A DNA stretch of 64,000 bases, taken from Devosia sp. SD17-2. Lineage in GTDB: Bacteria > Pseudomonadota > Alphaproteobacteria > Rhizobiales > Devosiaceae. The notes below the pieces were generated by a model. It did not search any database and had not been told where the DNA came from. It saw only the letters and a program-made list of their open reading frames with translations. Where the stretch lies: the NCBI RefSeq assembly GCF_029201565.1, contig NZ_CP104002.1, forward strand, positions 3,427,001 through 3,491,000, written 5' to 3'. Below, in pieces: positions 43,918-51,248 of this stretch; within the stretch, counting starts at the first letter, position 1, and each line of letters opens with the position of its first letter. Position numbers and translations under genes: made by a program.

Positions 43918-44118
43918 GCGTGTGTCGGCAGGTCTCCTGGCTGGCGGTGAGTAAAGCCCCCTCGCCTTCCCGGCGCCGATTGGCGCCAGTGGCGAAATGA
44001 GGGGGCGCACCGCTTACAGTTGCGGGGGCAGCCACGGAATTGGTCCCTTATGGGTACGCCGCACCGTGTTCCCTTTTGATCCCCTTGTGCCCTTGCACGC
44101 GGGGAACCGTCACAACAC
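43918..44118 (-). promoter_or_regulatory. Cobalamin (AdoCbl) riboswitch
   Basis: Read on the minus strand the leader has, in order: GGTTCCCC near the 5' end, AAAAGGGAACACGGTGCGG, GGGACCAATTCCG, the core GGCTGCCCCCGCAACTGTAA with GCGG, CGCCACTGG, the GGCGCCGGGAAGGCGAGGGG arm, and the B12 box GCCAGCCAGGAGACCTGCC (43924-43942). This is a complete canonical cobalamin riboswitch. It should repress cbtB-cbtA-cobW-41454-cobN-37004-cobO when adenosylcobalamin is plentiful, probably at the level of the cbtB ribosome site. Confidence 0.97.
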
Positions 44119-44146
44119 AACCTCTACGCCCTTGGAGGGCGCGGGG

Positions 44147-44797
44147 TCAATATTCCGGCAGGGGTATGTGATCGGGCCAGGGATAACCGACGCTGACATG
44201 GGTGACGCGCGTGCCGATCTCATCGAGCAGCGGCATGTCGGAGTTGAGCTCGATATCGCCGGCCACCGAAGTGGTATCGATGGTCTCGGGGTAGTCATCG
44301 GCAGGCGAGAAGCGGTAGCCGACATGACAATTGGGATCGGGCTCGAAGAGATTGCCGACTTCGATCCAGGCGTAGCCGCCGTAATCCCACCAGAAGCCGC
44401 CGAGCTTGAAGGGCTGGCCATTGAGCGCCTCAACCTCGTCGATGCTCATGCCGACCCGGACGCCGCCCGGAGCGACCTGGCTTGGAGACAGGTCTATATT
44501 GCTGGGATAGGCGAGGTTTTCCTCATCGTACCAGAGGACTTCCATCTTGCGGGTGGGATCATCGGGATAGATCGTCGTGCCGAGCAGCTCCATGCCTTCT
44601 GGACCGTAAATGGTGCCGGTGACGACATTGTCGGCGCCAAAGTGCTCCCGCAGCCGTGCATCGGTGGTGTCGGCGCCGAAAATACCTTCGCAGAGGAACT
44701 GCTCAGCCGGAGGGGATTTGGCCTTGTCCTTGGCGGCGGACGGCTGGACGGCAATGAGAACGGCGCTCAGCGCCAAAAGTCCGATGCGGACAGGCAT
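44147..44797 (-). CDS. Exported protein of unknown function
   Basis: 216 residues from ATG 44797, preceded by GGGGGAGAT. Signal peptide MPVRIGLLALSAVLIAVQPSA with AKDKAK following. The mature protein is acidic, with two cysteines (FLCEGIF, PNCHVGYRF) and conserved-looking GVRVGMSIDEVEALNG, FKLGGFWWDYGGYAWIEVG. It may be periplasmic. I recognise no family. It is transcribed toward the riboswitch, ending just upstream of it on the same strand, but the riboswitch belongs to the next unit. Confidence 0.7.
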   Translation of the reverse strand: MPVRIGLLALSAVLIAVQPSAAKDKAKSPPAEQFLCEGIFGADTTDARLREHFGADNVVTGTIYGPEGMELLGTTIYPDDPTRKMEVLWYDEENLAYPSNIDLSPSQVAPGGVRVGMSIDEVEALNGQPFKLGGFWWDYGGYAWIEVGNLFEPDPNCHVGYRFSPADDYPETIDTTSVAGDIELNSDMPLLDEIGTRVTHVSVGYPWPDHIPLPEY

Positions 44798-44899
44798 GAT
44801 GATCAATCTCCCCCTGGATGCGGCCATTGTGTCGCAAGCAAGGACCGCCTGCAATCAACGACTCAGCTTATGAACGGGGGGTGAAAGAAGGATTTTGCG

Positions 44900-45151
44900 A
44901 TGAAGCCGATCAAGTTCGACCGCGATGAAACCAAGGCGATCGTCGCCGAGATCCAGGACTATTTCCGCGTTGAGCTGGACCAGTCGATCGGCGCCATTCC
45001 GGCCGAGATGCTGATGCAGTTCTTCGCCGACAAGATGGGCGCCTATTACTATAATCGCGGCCTGCACGACGCCCAGGCGCTGGTGCGCAAGAAGATCGAC
45101 GACGTCAGCGACGATATCTTCTCGCTCGAGCAGCCAACGAAGGTGCGCTGA
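44900..45151 (+). CDS. DUF2164 family protein
   Basis: 83 residues, ATG 44900 after AAGGATT. Matches DUF2164 with EIQDYFRVELDQSIGAIPAE and FFADKMGAYYYNRGLHDAQ; function unknown. Cytoplasmic, helical. It starts a short plus-strand pair with the downstream membrane protein. Confidence 0.85.
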   Translation: MKPIKFDRDETKAIVAEIQDYFRVELDQSIGAIPAEMLMQFFADKMGAYYYNRGLHDAQALVRKKIDDVSDDIFSLEQPTKVR

Positions 45152-45222
45152 GACGCGCGCGCCCACTTCCGCCGAACCACGTTCACGGCTAAATCAGGCT
45201 GTCTCGTCTTGAGGAGGAAGCC

Positions 45223-45579
45223 TTGGGCTTCAACTTTGCCACGCTGGCCCCGATCGGGCTGCTGATTGCGTCCAATCTGTTCATGACCTTTGCCTGGTAC
45301 GGGCACCTCAAATTCCCCAGCGCAACGCTGTGGGTGGTGGTGCTGATCAGCTGGGGCATTGCCTTTTTTGAATATTGGCTGGCGGTGCCGGCCAACCGGA
45401 TCGGCTATGGCGTCTATTCAGGGGCCGAACTCAAGACCATCCAGGAGGTCATCTCCCTCTCGGTCTTTGTGCTGTTTGCCGTGTTCTATCTCGGCGAGAA
45501 GCTGACCTGGAACCATGGCATCGGCTTTGCGCTGATCGCGCTGGGCGCCTTCTTCATCTTCAAGGGGCCGCTGAAATAG
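45223..45579 (+). CDS. DUF486 / DMT-type small membrane protein
   Basis: 118 residues with four membrane helices; the start is TTG 45223 placed by GAGGAGG at 45211-45217. The sequence NLFMTFAWYGHLKF, FFEYWLAVPANRIGYGVYSG, LKTIQEVISLSVFVLFAVFY and ALIALGAFFIF is typical of DUF486, half-size relatives of the drug/metabolite transporters. Substrate unknown. Its end converges on the aztD-like pseudogene 22 bases away. Confidence 0.85.
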   Translation: MGFNFATLAPIGLLIASNLFMTFAWYGHLKFPSATLWVVVLISWGIAFFEYWLAVPANRIGYGVYSGAELKTIQEVISLSVFVLFAVFYLGEKLTWNHGIGFALIALGAFFIFKGPLK

Positions 45580-45601
45580 CGACCCCTCTTGTCTCGTGCG
45601 G

Positions 45602-46788
45602 TCAGTGCTCAGCGAGGACACCGCCCACGGCAACAAGACTTGAGGGCGCGCCACCGAGGTCGATGGCACCGGTGAGCTCAAAGGTATCAAGATTGAGCTT
45701 GTGGACCTTACCAGCGGCCGGATCGGACACCAGGAGCGCGTCCCCTGCCTGCGCCAGGCGCGGCAAGGGCGCGCCATGCCCGCCGTCGGTCGCGTAGGGC
45801 TCGGTCACCTGGACCGAACGCTTGAGCTGAGCGGTGACGACGTCAAATTCATGCACGGAGCCATCGGCGAGAAGCAAATAGGCCAGGCGAGAATTGCTGC
45901 CATTGAGGATGAAGTGGATACGGTGGCCCGGCAAGTCTATGACGCGGATCGGGTTTTCGGCATCTGGCTCAATGAGCGCGATGGCGCGGGCGCCGTAATT
46001 CGCGAGAAAAAATTCCATCGTCTCCCCGCCCAGGAGCGACCCGACACGGCTTCCTGCAGGCCGGCCGAAGACAGGAACGTGACCTCAGACCCACCGCCAC
46101 GGGCAATCAACACACCGTCCGAACACCCGAAGGCAATAAGGCGGCCTGATGTGGCTTCTCCATGGACGTCGGCGCATTGATCAATGGTTGCGGTGAGCGT
46201 GCCGTCTGCATCGAATACGAGGAAGCCGGAAGGCAACCGCCCTTCTTCATCCGAGGGGCGGGTCACAATTGCACCGCCGTTAGATGGGACGGCCACGCCA
46301 TGGTGCGGCGTGCCGATGTCGAACGCGCTGATCTCGGACTTTCCGGAGAGCCAGTTGCGCTCGGAGAGAATGCTGGCCTTGCCAGAACCATCGAAATAAA
46401 CGGCGAGATGACCGGCATGCTCGACGAAATGAGTGGGTTTCTCGCCTTCAATTGCAAGATCGAGGGGCGCGGGCGCAGAAATCTTGAGGTCGCTATGATC
46501 CCCGTGATCGTCGCGCTCGATGCCGGAGAAAAAGGCATCGACGCGGTTGGCATTGCTTTGAACAGCAAAAATTGCCTGTCCTGACTGGCTGGCATAGAGC
46601 GTGGCGGGCGCAGTGACGTCAAAGGTTTCGAGAGTTTCGCCGGTTTCAAGTTCGATGACCGAAACCGTCGGCACAGCGCTGTAGGCGACAAAGAGACGCC
46701 AATGGGAATGATGATGATGATCTTCCCCATGAGCGGCCGAGATCAACGAGGAGCTGACGAGAAGAGCAGTTAAGGTGAGCAGGCGCAT
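45602..46788 (-). pseudogene. aztD: AztD-like periplasmic zinc metallochaperone, frameshifted
   Basis: The first part (from ATG 46788) has a signal peptide and an immediate HHHHSH zinc site (MRLLTLTALLVSSSLISAAHG then EDHHHHSHW), followed by beta-propeller blades. The frame continues past 46060 as nonsense (GRSWAGRRWNFFS...). Another frame supplies the natural continuation RVGSLLGGETMEFFLANYGA through the C-terminus to 45602. The join lies at about 46050-46080 and needs a single-base indel; together the product would be near 395 residues, right for AztD. A Zur-like palindrome lies at 46802-46816. Could be a genuine mutation or a sequence error. Confidence 0.75.
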
Positions 46789-46801
46789 GGATTCTCCGAT
46801 A

Positions 46802-46816
46802 TGTTAGAACATAACA
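46802..46816. promoter_or_regulatory. Zur-like operator upstream of aztD
   Basis: TGTTA-GAACA-TAACA, a perfect 5+5 palindrome 14 bases before the aztD ATG (46788). It resembles the boxes at 47918-47955 and the alphaproteobacterial Zur pattern TGTTATnnnATAACA. Confidence 0.6.
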
Positions 46817-46905
46817 AAATGGGCGAAATGGACGTGACGAGGCAGGCCCCAAAAGGAGCCCGCACCTCCCTCCCGCCGGGCGGCAAGAGGGAAGATCGAA
46901 GCAGA

Positions 46906-47883
46906 TCAGTTCAGGCAGTCAGCGATATCGGTAGCAAGGGTCCGGAGGAGTTCGGCATAAAGACCGGGGCCTTCGCTGAGCGCGCTGCCTTCGGGATCAA
47001 GCGTGCCCACTTTGGCCTCGGTGCCTTCGACGATGGTGTTGACGATGGCCGGCTGGAAATTGGGCTCCGCAAAGACACAGGTGGCGCCCAGCTCGGCAAC
47101 CTTGGTCCGCAGTTCATCAATGCGCCCTGCCCCCGGCATGGCTTCGGGAGAGACTGTTACCGTGCCAGCCAGAGTGAGGCCGAAGCGGGCCTCGAAATAT
47201 TGGTAGGCGTCGTGGAAAACGACAAAGGGTTTTGCCGCGACCGGCTCGAGGATGCCGGCGATCTCGGCGGTAAGGGCTGAAAGCTCGGCCCGGGTGGCCT
47301 CGGCATTGGCGGCGTAGATTGCGGCATTGTCCGGATCGGCGACGCTCAGCTCGGCAGCGATATCGGTTACCATGAGCGCCGCGTTTTCGGGATCGAGCCA
47401 GAAATGGAGATCGGACGGTTCGTGATGGTCGTGCCCATCGTCATCATGGGTGTGCTCGTCATGTGAATGGTCGTCATGATCGTGGTCATGGCCTTCATGG
47501 TCGTGGGCATGGTCATGCGCCTCGAAAGCGCCGCCCTCGCGGACCGGCAGAAGCTTTATGCCGTCAGCTTTGCTGAGTTCGATGATTTCGGCATTGCTGG
47601 AAAGGGTTTTGAGGGCATCGGCCAGGAACATCTCGAAACCGGGGCCGGTCCAGAAAACAATGTCCGCACTCTCAAGCGCTGCCGCATCCGAGGGCCGGAG
47701 AGCGTAGTCATGCGGCGAGGCTGCACCCTTGACGAGGAGGATCGGCGCGCCGGTGTCGCCCATGACTGCGGCGACAAGGGAATGGATGGGTTTTGTGGAG
47801 GCGACGACATTGGGCGCGGCTATCGCGGTGCCGGCCATAAGCAGCGTGGCAGCGGCGGCGAAGGAGAAGGCGGTTTTGTGCAT
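46906..47883 (-). CDS. znuA: Zinc ABC transporter substrate-binding protein
   Basis: Periplasmic zinc receptor. 325 residues, ATG 47883; signal peptide MHKTAFSFAAAATLLMAGTAIA. Typical motifs: VASTKPIHSLVAAVMGD, SPHDYALRPSDAAALESAD, a long His/Asp loop (EAHDHAHDHEGHDHDHDDHS..., residues ~120-155), DLHFWLDPENA, and FHDAYQYFEARFGL with a late CVFAEPNFQP. Divergent from znuC, with Zur-like boxes between. The aztD-like gene follows on the same strand after its own box. Confidence 0.95.
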   Translation of the reverse strand: MHKTAFSFAAAATLLMAGTAIAAPNVVASTKPIHSLVAAVMGDTGAPILLVKGAASPHDYALRPSDAAALESADIVFWTGPGFEMFLADALKTLSSNAEIIELSKADGIKLLPVREGGAFEAHDHAHDHEGHDHDHDDHSHDEHTHDDDGHDHHEPSDLHFWLDPENAALMVTDIAAELSVADPDNAAIYAANAEATRAELSALTAEIAGILEPVAAKPFVVFHDAYQYFEARFGLTLAGTVTVSPEAMPGAGRIDELRTKVAELGATCVFAEPNFQPAIVNTIVEGTEAKVGTLDPEGSALSEGPGLYAELLRTLATDIADCLN

Positions 47884-47917
47884 CGTCTGGCCTCTGGAGG
47901 AAAAGTCAGCGTGATAT

Positions 47918-47955
47918 GTTATGTTATTACGCTTGCCGGAGTGTTATGCTATAAC
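47918..47955. promoter_or_regulatory. Two Zur-like palindromes in the znuA/znuC divergent promoter
   Basis: GTTAT-GTT-ATTAC at 47918-47930 (imperfect) and GTTAT-GCT-ATAAC at 47943-47955 (perfect arms), with 12 bases between. Same pattern as 46802-46816. The sequence is markedly AT-richer than its surroundings, and the zur gene itself closes the znuCB operon, so binding by Zur is likely. Confidence 0.65.
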
Positions 47956-48052
47956 GTATTGAAATGCGTCAAGAGAGGTTTTGCGGAAAAGCGCAGTGCG
48001 CATTTTCCGGTGCCTCGTCTCCACCCGGCGCTCCAAGGATAGCTCAGCCGCA

Positions 48053-48868
48053 ATGCACGATCATCGCCACAGGGAAAATCTGATCAGCCTGAAAAATGCC
48101 GGAGTGCGGCGTGGCGGGCGCGTCTTGGTGGAGGGTGTCGACCTGTCGATCGCCCGTGGCGAAATCCTTACGCTGATCGGCCCGAACGGGTCGGGCAAAT
48201 CGACGACCGCCAAAATGGTGACGGGCGTTATCAAGCCGGATATGGGCCAGGTTGAGCGCAAGGCCGGGCTGACCATTGGCTATGTGCCGCAAAAGCTCGC
48301 CATCGACTGGACGCTGCCCCTCACGGTCGAGCGGCTGATGAATTTGACCGGGCGTTTTCCGAAGACCGAAATCGCGGCGGCGCTGGAGGCCGTTGGTGCG
48401 AGCCGCCTGCTACATGCAGCGGTGCAGGAATTGTCGGGCGGCGAATTCCAGCGCGTGCTGTTTGCACGGGCGATGATCCGCAAGCCGGATCTGCTGGTGC
48501 TCGACGAGCCGGTGCAGGGCGTCGATTTTTCGGGTGAAGTGGCGCTCTATCAGCTGATCCGCGAGATCCGCGACACGACCGGCGCCGGCATCTTGCTGAT
48601 CAGCCATGACCTGCATGTGGTGATGGCCGAGACCGACACGGTGATCTGCCTCAATGGTCACGTCTGCTGCCGGGGCACGCCGAGCACCGTCAAACGCGAT
48701 CCGGCCTATCTGCGCCTTTTCGGCGAAAGGGCGCATTCGGCGCTGGCGATCTATCAGCATCACCATGACCACGAGCACCATGACGATGGCTGTGTGGTGG
48801 GAGCGGAAGACGGGCATGAGCATGCGCACCACCATCACGACCATGAGGGGCACAGCCATGCGAAGTGA
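48053..48868 (+). CDS. znuC: Zinc ABC transporter ATP-binding protein
   Basis: Cytoplasmic ATPase of the ZnuABC importer. 271 residues from ATG 48053; the frame is open back to 47981, and no strong ribosome site decides. Walker A LIGPNGSGKSTTAKMV, signature ELSGGEFQRVLFARA, Walker B LLVLDEPVQGVDFSG and H-loop LLISHDLH are intact. The last ~30 residues are an unusual His/Asp-rich tail (HHHDHEHHDDG... AHHHHDHEGHSHAK). znuB begins 155 bases downstream across two palindromic repeats. Confidence 0.95.
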   Translation: MHDHRHRENLISLKNAGVRRGGRVLVEGVDLSIARGEILTLIGPNGSGKSTTAKMVTGVIKPDMGQVERKAGLTIGYVPQKLAIDWTLPLTVERLMNLTGRFPKTEIAAALEAVGASRLLHAAVQELSGGEFQRVLFARAMIRKPDLLVLDEPVQGVDFSGEVALYQLIREIRDTTGAGILLISHDLHVVMAETDTVICLNGHVCCRGTPSTVKRDPAYLRLFGERAHSALAIYQHHHDHEHHDDGCVVGAEDGHEHAHHHHDHEGHSHAK

Positions 48869-48887
48869 GGCGACGAGTCTGGTGACC

Positions 48888-49003
48888 AAGGCCCCACCCC
48901 ACCCTCATTCCCTCCCCATCAAGGGGAGGGAGGCGCAAGCACGACCTTCTCAGCTCCATCGTCTCCCTCCCCCGTGTGGGGAGGGATCAAGGGTGGGGGT
49001 GCA
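48888..49003. repeat. Two palindromic repeats between znuC and znuB, opposite orientation
   Basis: 48888-48935: GGCCCCACCCCACCCTCATT, CCCTCCCCATCAAGGGGAGG, forward. 48958-49003: CTCCCTCCCCCGTGTGGGGA, GGGATCAAGGGTGGGGGTGC, reverse. They separate genes of one operon. Confidence 0.75.
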
Positions 49004-49023
49004 AGTGGAACTGGGGGCTGGCC

Positions 49024-49842
49024 ATGTTCGGTGATTTCTTTTCGCGCGCACTGATTGCGGGCGTGGGGCTGGCGGCGGTGACGGGGCCGCTGGGGTGCTT
49101 CGTCGTCTGGCGGCGCATGGCTTACTTTGGGGATACGATGGCGCATTCGGCGCTGCTGGGCGTGGCCATCTCGATACTCCTCTCGATGAATATGACGCTG
49201 GGCGTGTTTGCCGTGGCGGCCCTGGTGGCGGGAGCGCTGCTGCTGCTGCAGAAGCAGAACACGCTGCCAACGGACGCGCTGCTCGGCATTCTGAGCCATT
49301 CCTCGCTGGCCGTGGGGCTGGTGCTGGTGGGGCTGCTGACCGGCGTGCGCATTGATCTCATGGGGTTTCTGTTCGGCGATATTCTCGCGGTTTCGACCGA
49401 AGACCTCGCTGTCATCTATGGCGGCGGCGCGGCGATCCTGTTTATGCTGTGGCTCAACTGGCGACCGCTGCTGGCGGCGACGGTGAGCCCGGAACTGGCT
49501 GAGGCCGAGGGCCTGCGCCCCGAGGTCAGCCGCATCATTCTCATGCTGCTGATGGCGAGCGTCATCGCCATCGCCATGAAACTGGTTGGCGTGATGCTGA
49601 TCACTTCGCTGCTGATCATTCCGGCGGCGACCGCGCGGCGGCTAAGTTCCACGCCGGAAATGATGGCGCTTGTAGCCGCAGCGCTGGGGGCCATTGCCGT
49701 GGTGGCCGGGCTGTTCGGCTCCCGAACCTGGGACAGCGCGTCGGGCCCGTCCATCGTCGTTGCTGCATTACTGATTTTTCTTGTGTCCCTGACGGTCCCG
49801 ACCGATCGTCTCTTTGGCAGGAGGGAACGCCATGGCGCATAG
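49024..49842 (+). CDS. znuB: Zinc ABC transporter permease
   Basis: Membrane permease of ZnuABC, 272 residues and about eight helices. ATG 49024 begins MFGDFFSRALIAGVGLAAVT; family motifs are GCFVVWRRMAYFGDTMAHSALLGVA, LLGILSHSSLAVGLV, FLFGDILAVS, KLVGVMLITSLLIIPAATAR and ASGPSIVV. The upstream frame extension to 48976 lies in a repeat. Its end overlaps zur by 11 bases. Confidence 0.95.
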   Translation: MFGDFFSRALIAGVGLAAVTGPLGCFVVWRRMAYFGDTMAHSALLGVAISILLSMNMTLGVFAVAALVAGALLLLQKQNTLPTDALLGILSHSSLAVGLVLVGLLTGVRIDLMGFLFGDILAVSTEDLAVIYGGGAAILFMLWLNWRPLLAATVSPELAEAEGLRPEVSRIILMLLMASVIAIAMKLVGVMLITSLLIIPAATARRLSSTPEMMALVAAALGAIAVVAGLFGSRTWDSASGPSIVVAALLIFLVSLTVPTDRLFGRRERHGA

Positions 49843-50245
49843 CCACGAGATGCCGACGGATCTGACGCGCAATCAGGAACTGGTGCTGGGCACGCTGAAC
49901 AAATCCCAGGGCCCGCTCAGCGCCTATGACATTCTTGACCGGCTGCGCGATGACGGATTACGCGCGCCGCTTCAGGTTTATCGCGCGCTCGACAAGCTGG
50001 TGGACCGGGGTCTCGCGCATCGGCTGGAGTCGCTCAATGCGTTCGTGGCCTGCGCAGATGCCCATTGCCATCGCAAGGGTCTGATCGCCTTTGCCATCTG
50101 CAGCGGCTGCGGGAAGGTGGACGAATTTGCCGATCCGGTGATCGAAGGCAGGCTCGGAGAATGGGCGCAGGGCAAGGATTTCACCGTGGAGCGCACCACG
50201 ATGGAAATCCGCGGCCGCTGTGCCGACTGCAAGCAGGCGGCCTGA
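49832..50245 (+). CDS. zur: Zinc uptake regulator Zur (Fur family)
   Basis: 137 residues from ATG 49832 (GGAGG at 49820-49824). N-terminal winged helix (LSAYDILDRLRDDGLRAPLQVYRALDKLVDRGLAHRLE) and C-terminal metal part with NAFVACADAHCHRKG, CSGCGKVDEF and RCADCKQ, the cysteine pairs of the structural zinc site. It overlaps znuB by 11 bases, so it is expressed with the transporter and probably autorepressed through the boxes at 47918-47955. Confidence 0.95.
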   Translation: MAHSHEMPTDLTRNQELVLGTLNKSQGPLSAYDILDRLRDDGLRAPLQVYRALDKLVDRGLAHRLESLNAFVACADAHCHRKGLIAFAICSGCGKVDEFADPVIEGRLGEWAQGKDFTVERTTMEIRGRCADCKQAA

Positions 50246-50251
50246 CCCGGC

Positions 50252-50629
50252 TCAGGGATCGCGGGGATACATGGGTATCCCCGGCAGGATCGGCAGCCAG
50301 GTTTCCCGACGGATGCACCAACCCTCGAATTGCGGCGCGAGGTTATTCGGCGCCTCATCAAGGCTCCCCAGATAGATCTCCACCTGATCGTCGCCGAAGC
50401 AGAAGACCCTGGACCCGCAAACGGGACAGAAGCATCGGCCGTCATAGGTTGAATAGGCGCCGGTCTGGGTGAATTGCGCCGGTCGCCAATCGGCGAAGGC
50501 GAGGAAAGAGGTGCCGGTGATCTTCCGGCAATCGGCGCAATGGCAAAGCCCCGATTTGAAGGGCGCGCCGCGTACCTCGTAGCGCACAGCGCCGCAAAGA
50601 CAGCCACCCGAGAGTGCTTCGTTGATCAT
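50252..50629 (-). CDS. GFA family (glutathione-dependent formaldehyde-activating-like) protein
   Basis: 125-residue zinc-binding protein of the GFA/Mss4-like fold: GGCLCGAVRYEVRG, CHCADCRKITGTSF, FCPVCGSRVFCF, all zinc cysteines present. GFA members include S-(hydroxymethyl)glutathione synthase but most are uncharacterised; no specific substrate can be given. ATG 50629. Converges on zur; rsmD lies upstream. Confidence 0.85.
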   Translation of the reverse strand: MINEALSGGCLCGAVRYEVRGAPFKSGLCHCADCRKITGTSFLAFADWRPAQFTQTGAYSTYDGRCFCPVCGSRVFCFGDDQVEIYLGSLDEAPNNLAPQFEGWCIRRETWLPILPGIPMYPRDP

Positions 50630-50672
50630 GAAATTGTCCTCCCACCGTGCGGGAGGACAAGGTGTGAGAACG

Positions 50673-51245
50673 TTAAAGGTTCACCGCAGCGCCAGTAAAA
50701 CTGAGGAAGCGGACGGCGGCGGCGCCGTATTCGCGGGTATCTTCGAGGGTAAAGCCCTCTGGAACCACCACCGGCACATCGACCGCTTCTTCCCAGACCA
50801 GCGTCGCGCCGGACTTGAGCCAGCCATTGGCGGCCAGTTCGGTCAGGGCCTTTTCGCCCAGCTGCTGGCCGTAAGGGGGATCGAGGAAGACGAGATCGAA
50901 TTCCCCGAAGGTGCCGGGTGCACCCACCCCCGTCGCATCGCGGCGCAGGAGCTTGGTGATGCCGGCAACGCCGAAGGCCTGGATATGGTCGCGAATGAGG
51001 CCACGGGCCTCGGCACCGATATCGACAAAGGTGACGTGGGCGGCGCCGCGCGAGAGCGCTTCGAAGCCCAGGGCACCTGTGCCGGCGAAGAGATCGAGCA
51101 CGCGCTTGCCCTCGAGCACCGGACCGAGCCGTGAGCCGAGAATGTTGAACATGCTTTCCCGCACGCGATCGGCCGTCGGACGAATAGAATCGTCCGACGG
51201 CGAGATCAGCTGCTTGCCGCGGAATTTTCCGGCAACAATGCGCAT
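50673..51245 (-). CDS. rsmD: 16S rRNA (guanine966-N2)-methyltransferase
   Basis: 190 residues, ATG 51245. Starts with MRIVAGKFRGKQLISPSDDS and RPTADRVRESMFNIL; SAM-binding LDLFAGTGALGFEALSRGA and the catalytic FLDPPYGQQLG are clear. It begins 3 bases after the pseudouridine synthase stop on the same strand, so the two rRNA-modification genes form an operon, as in other alphaproteobacteria. Confidence 0.95.
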   Translation of the reverse strand: MRIVAGKFRGKQLISPSDDSIRPTADRVRESMFNILGSRLGPVLEGKRVLDLFAGTGALGFEALSRGAAHVTFVDIGAEARGLIRDHIQAFGVAGITKLLRRDATGVGAPGTFGEFDLVFLDPPYGQQLGEKALTELAANGWLKSGATLVWEEAVDVPVVVPEGFTLEDTREYGAAAVRFLSFTGAAVNL

Positions 51246-51248
51246 GTC

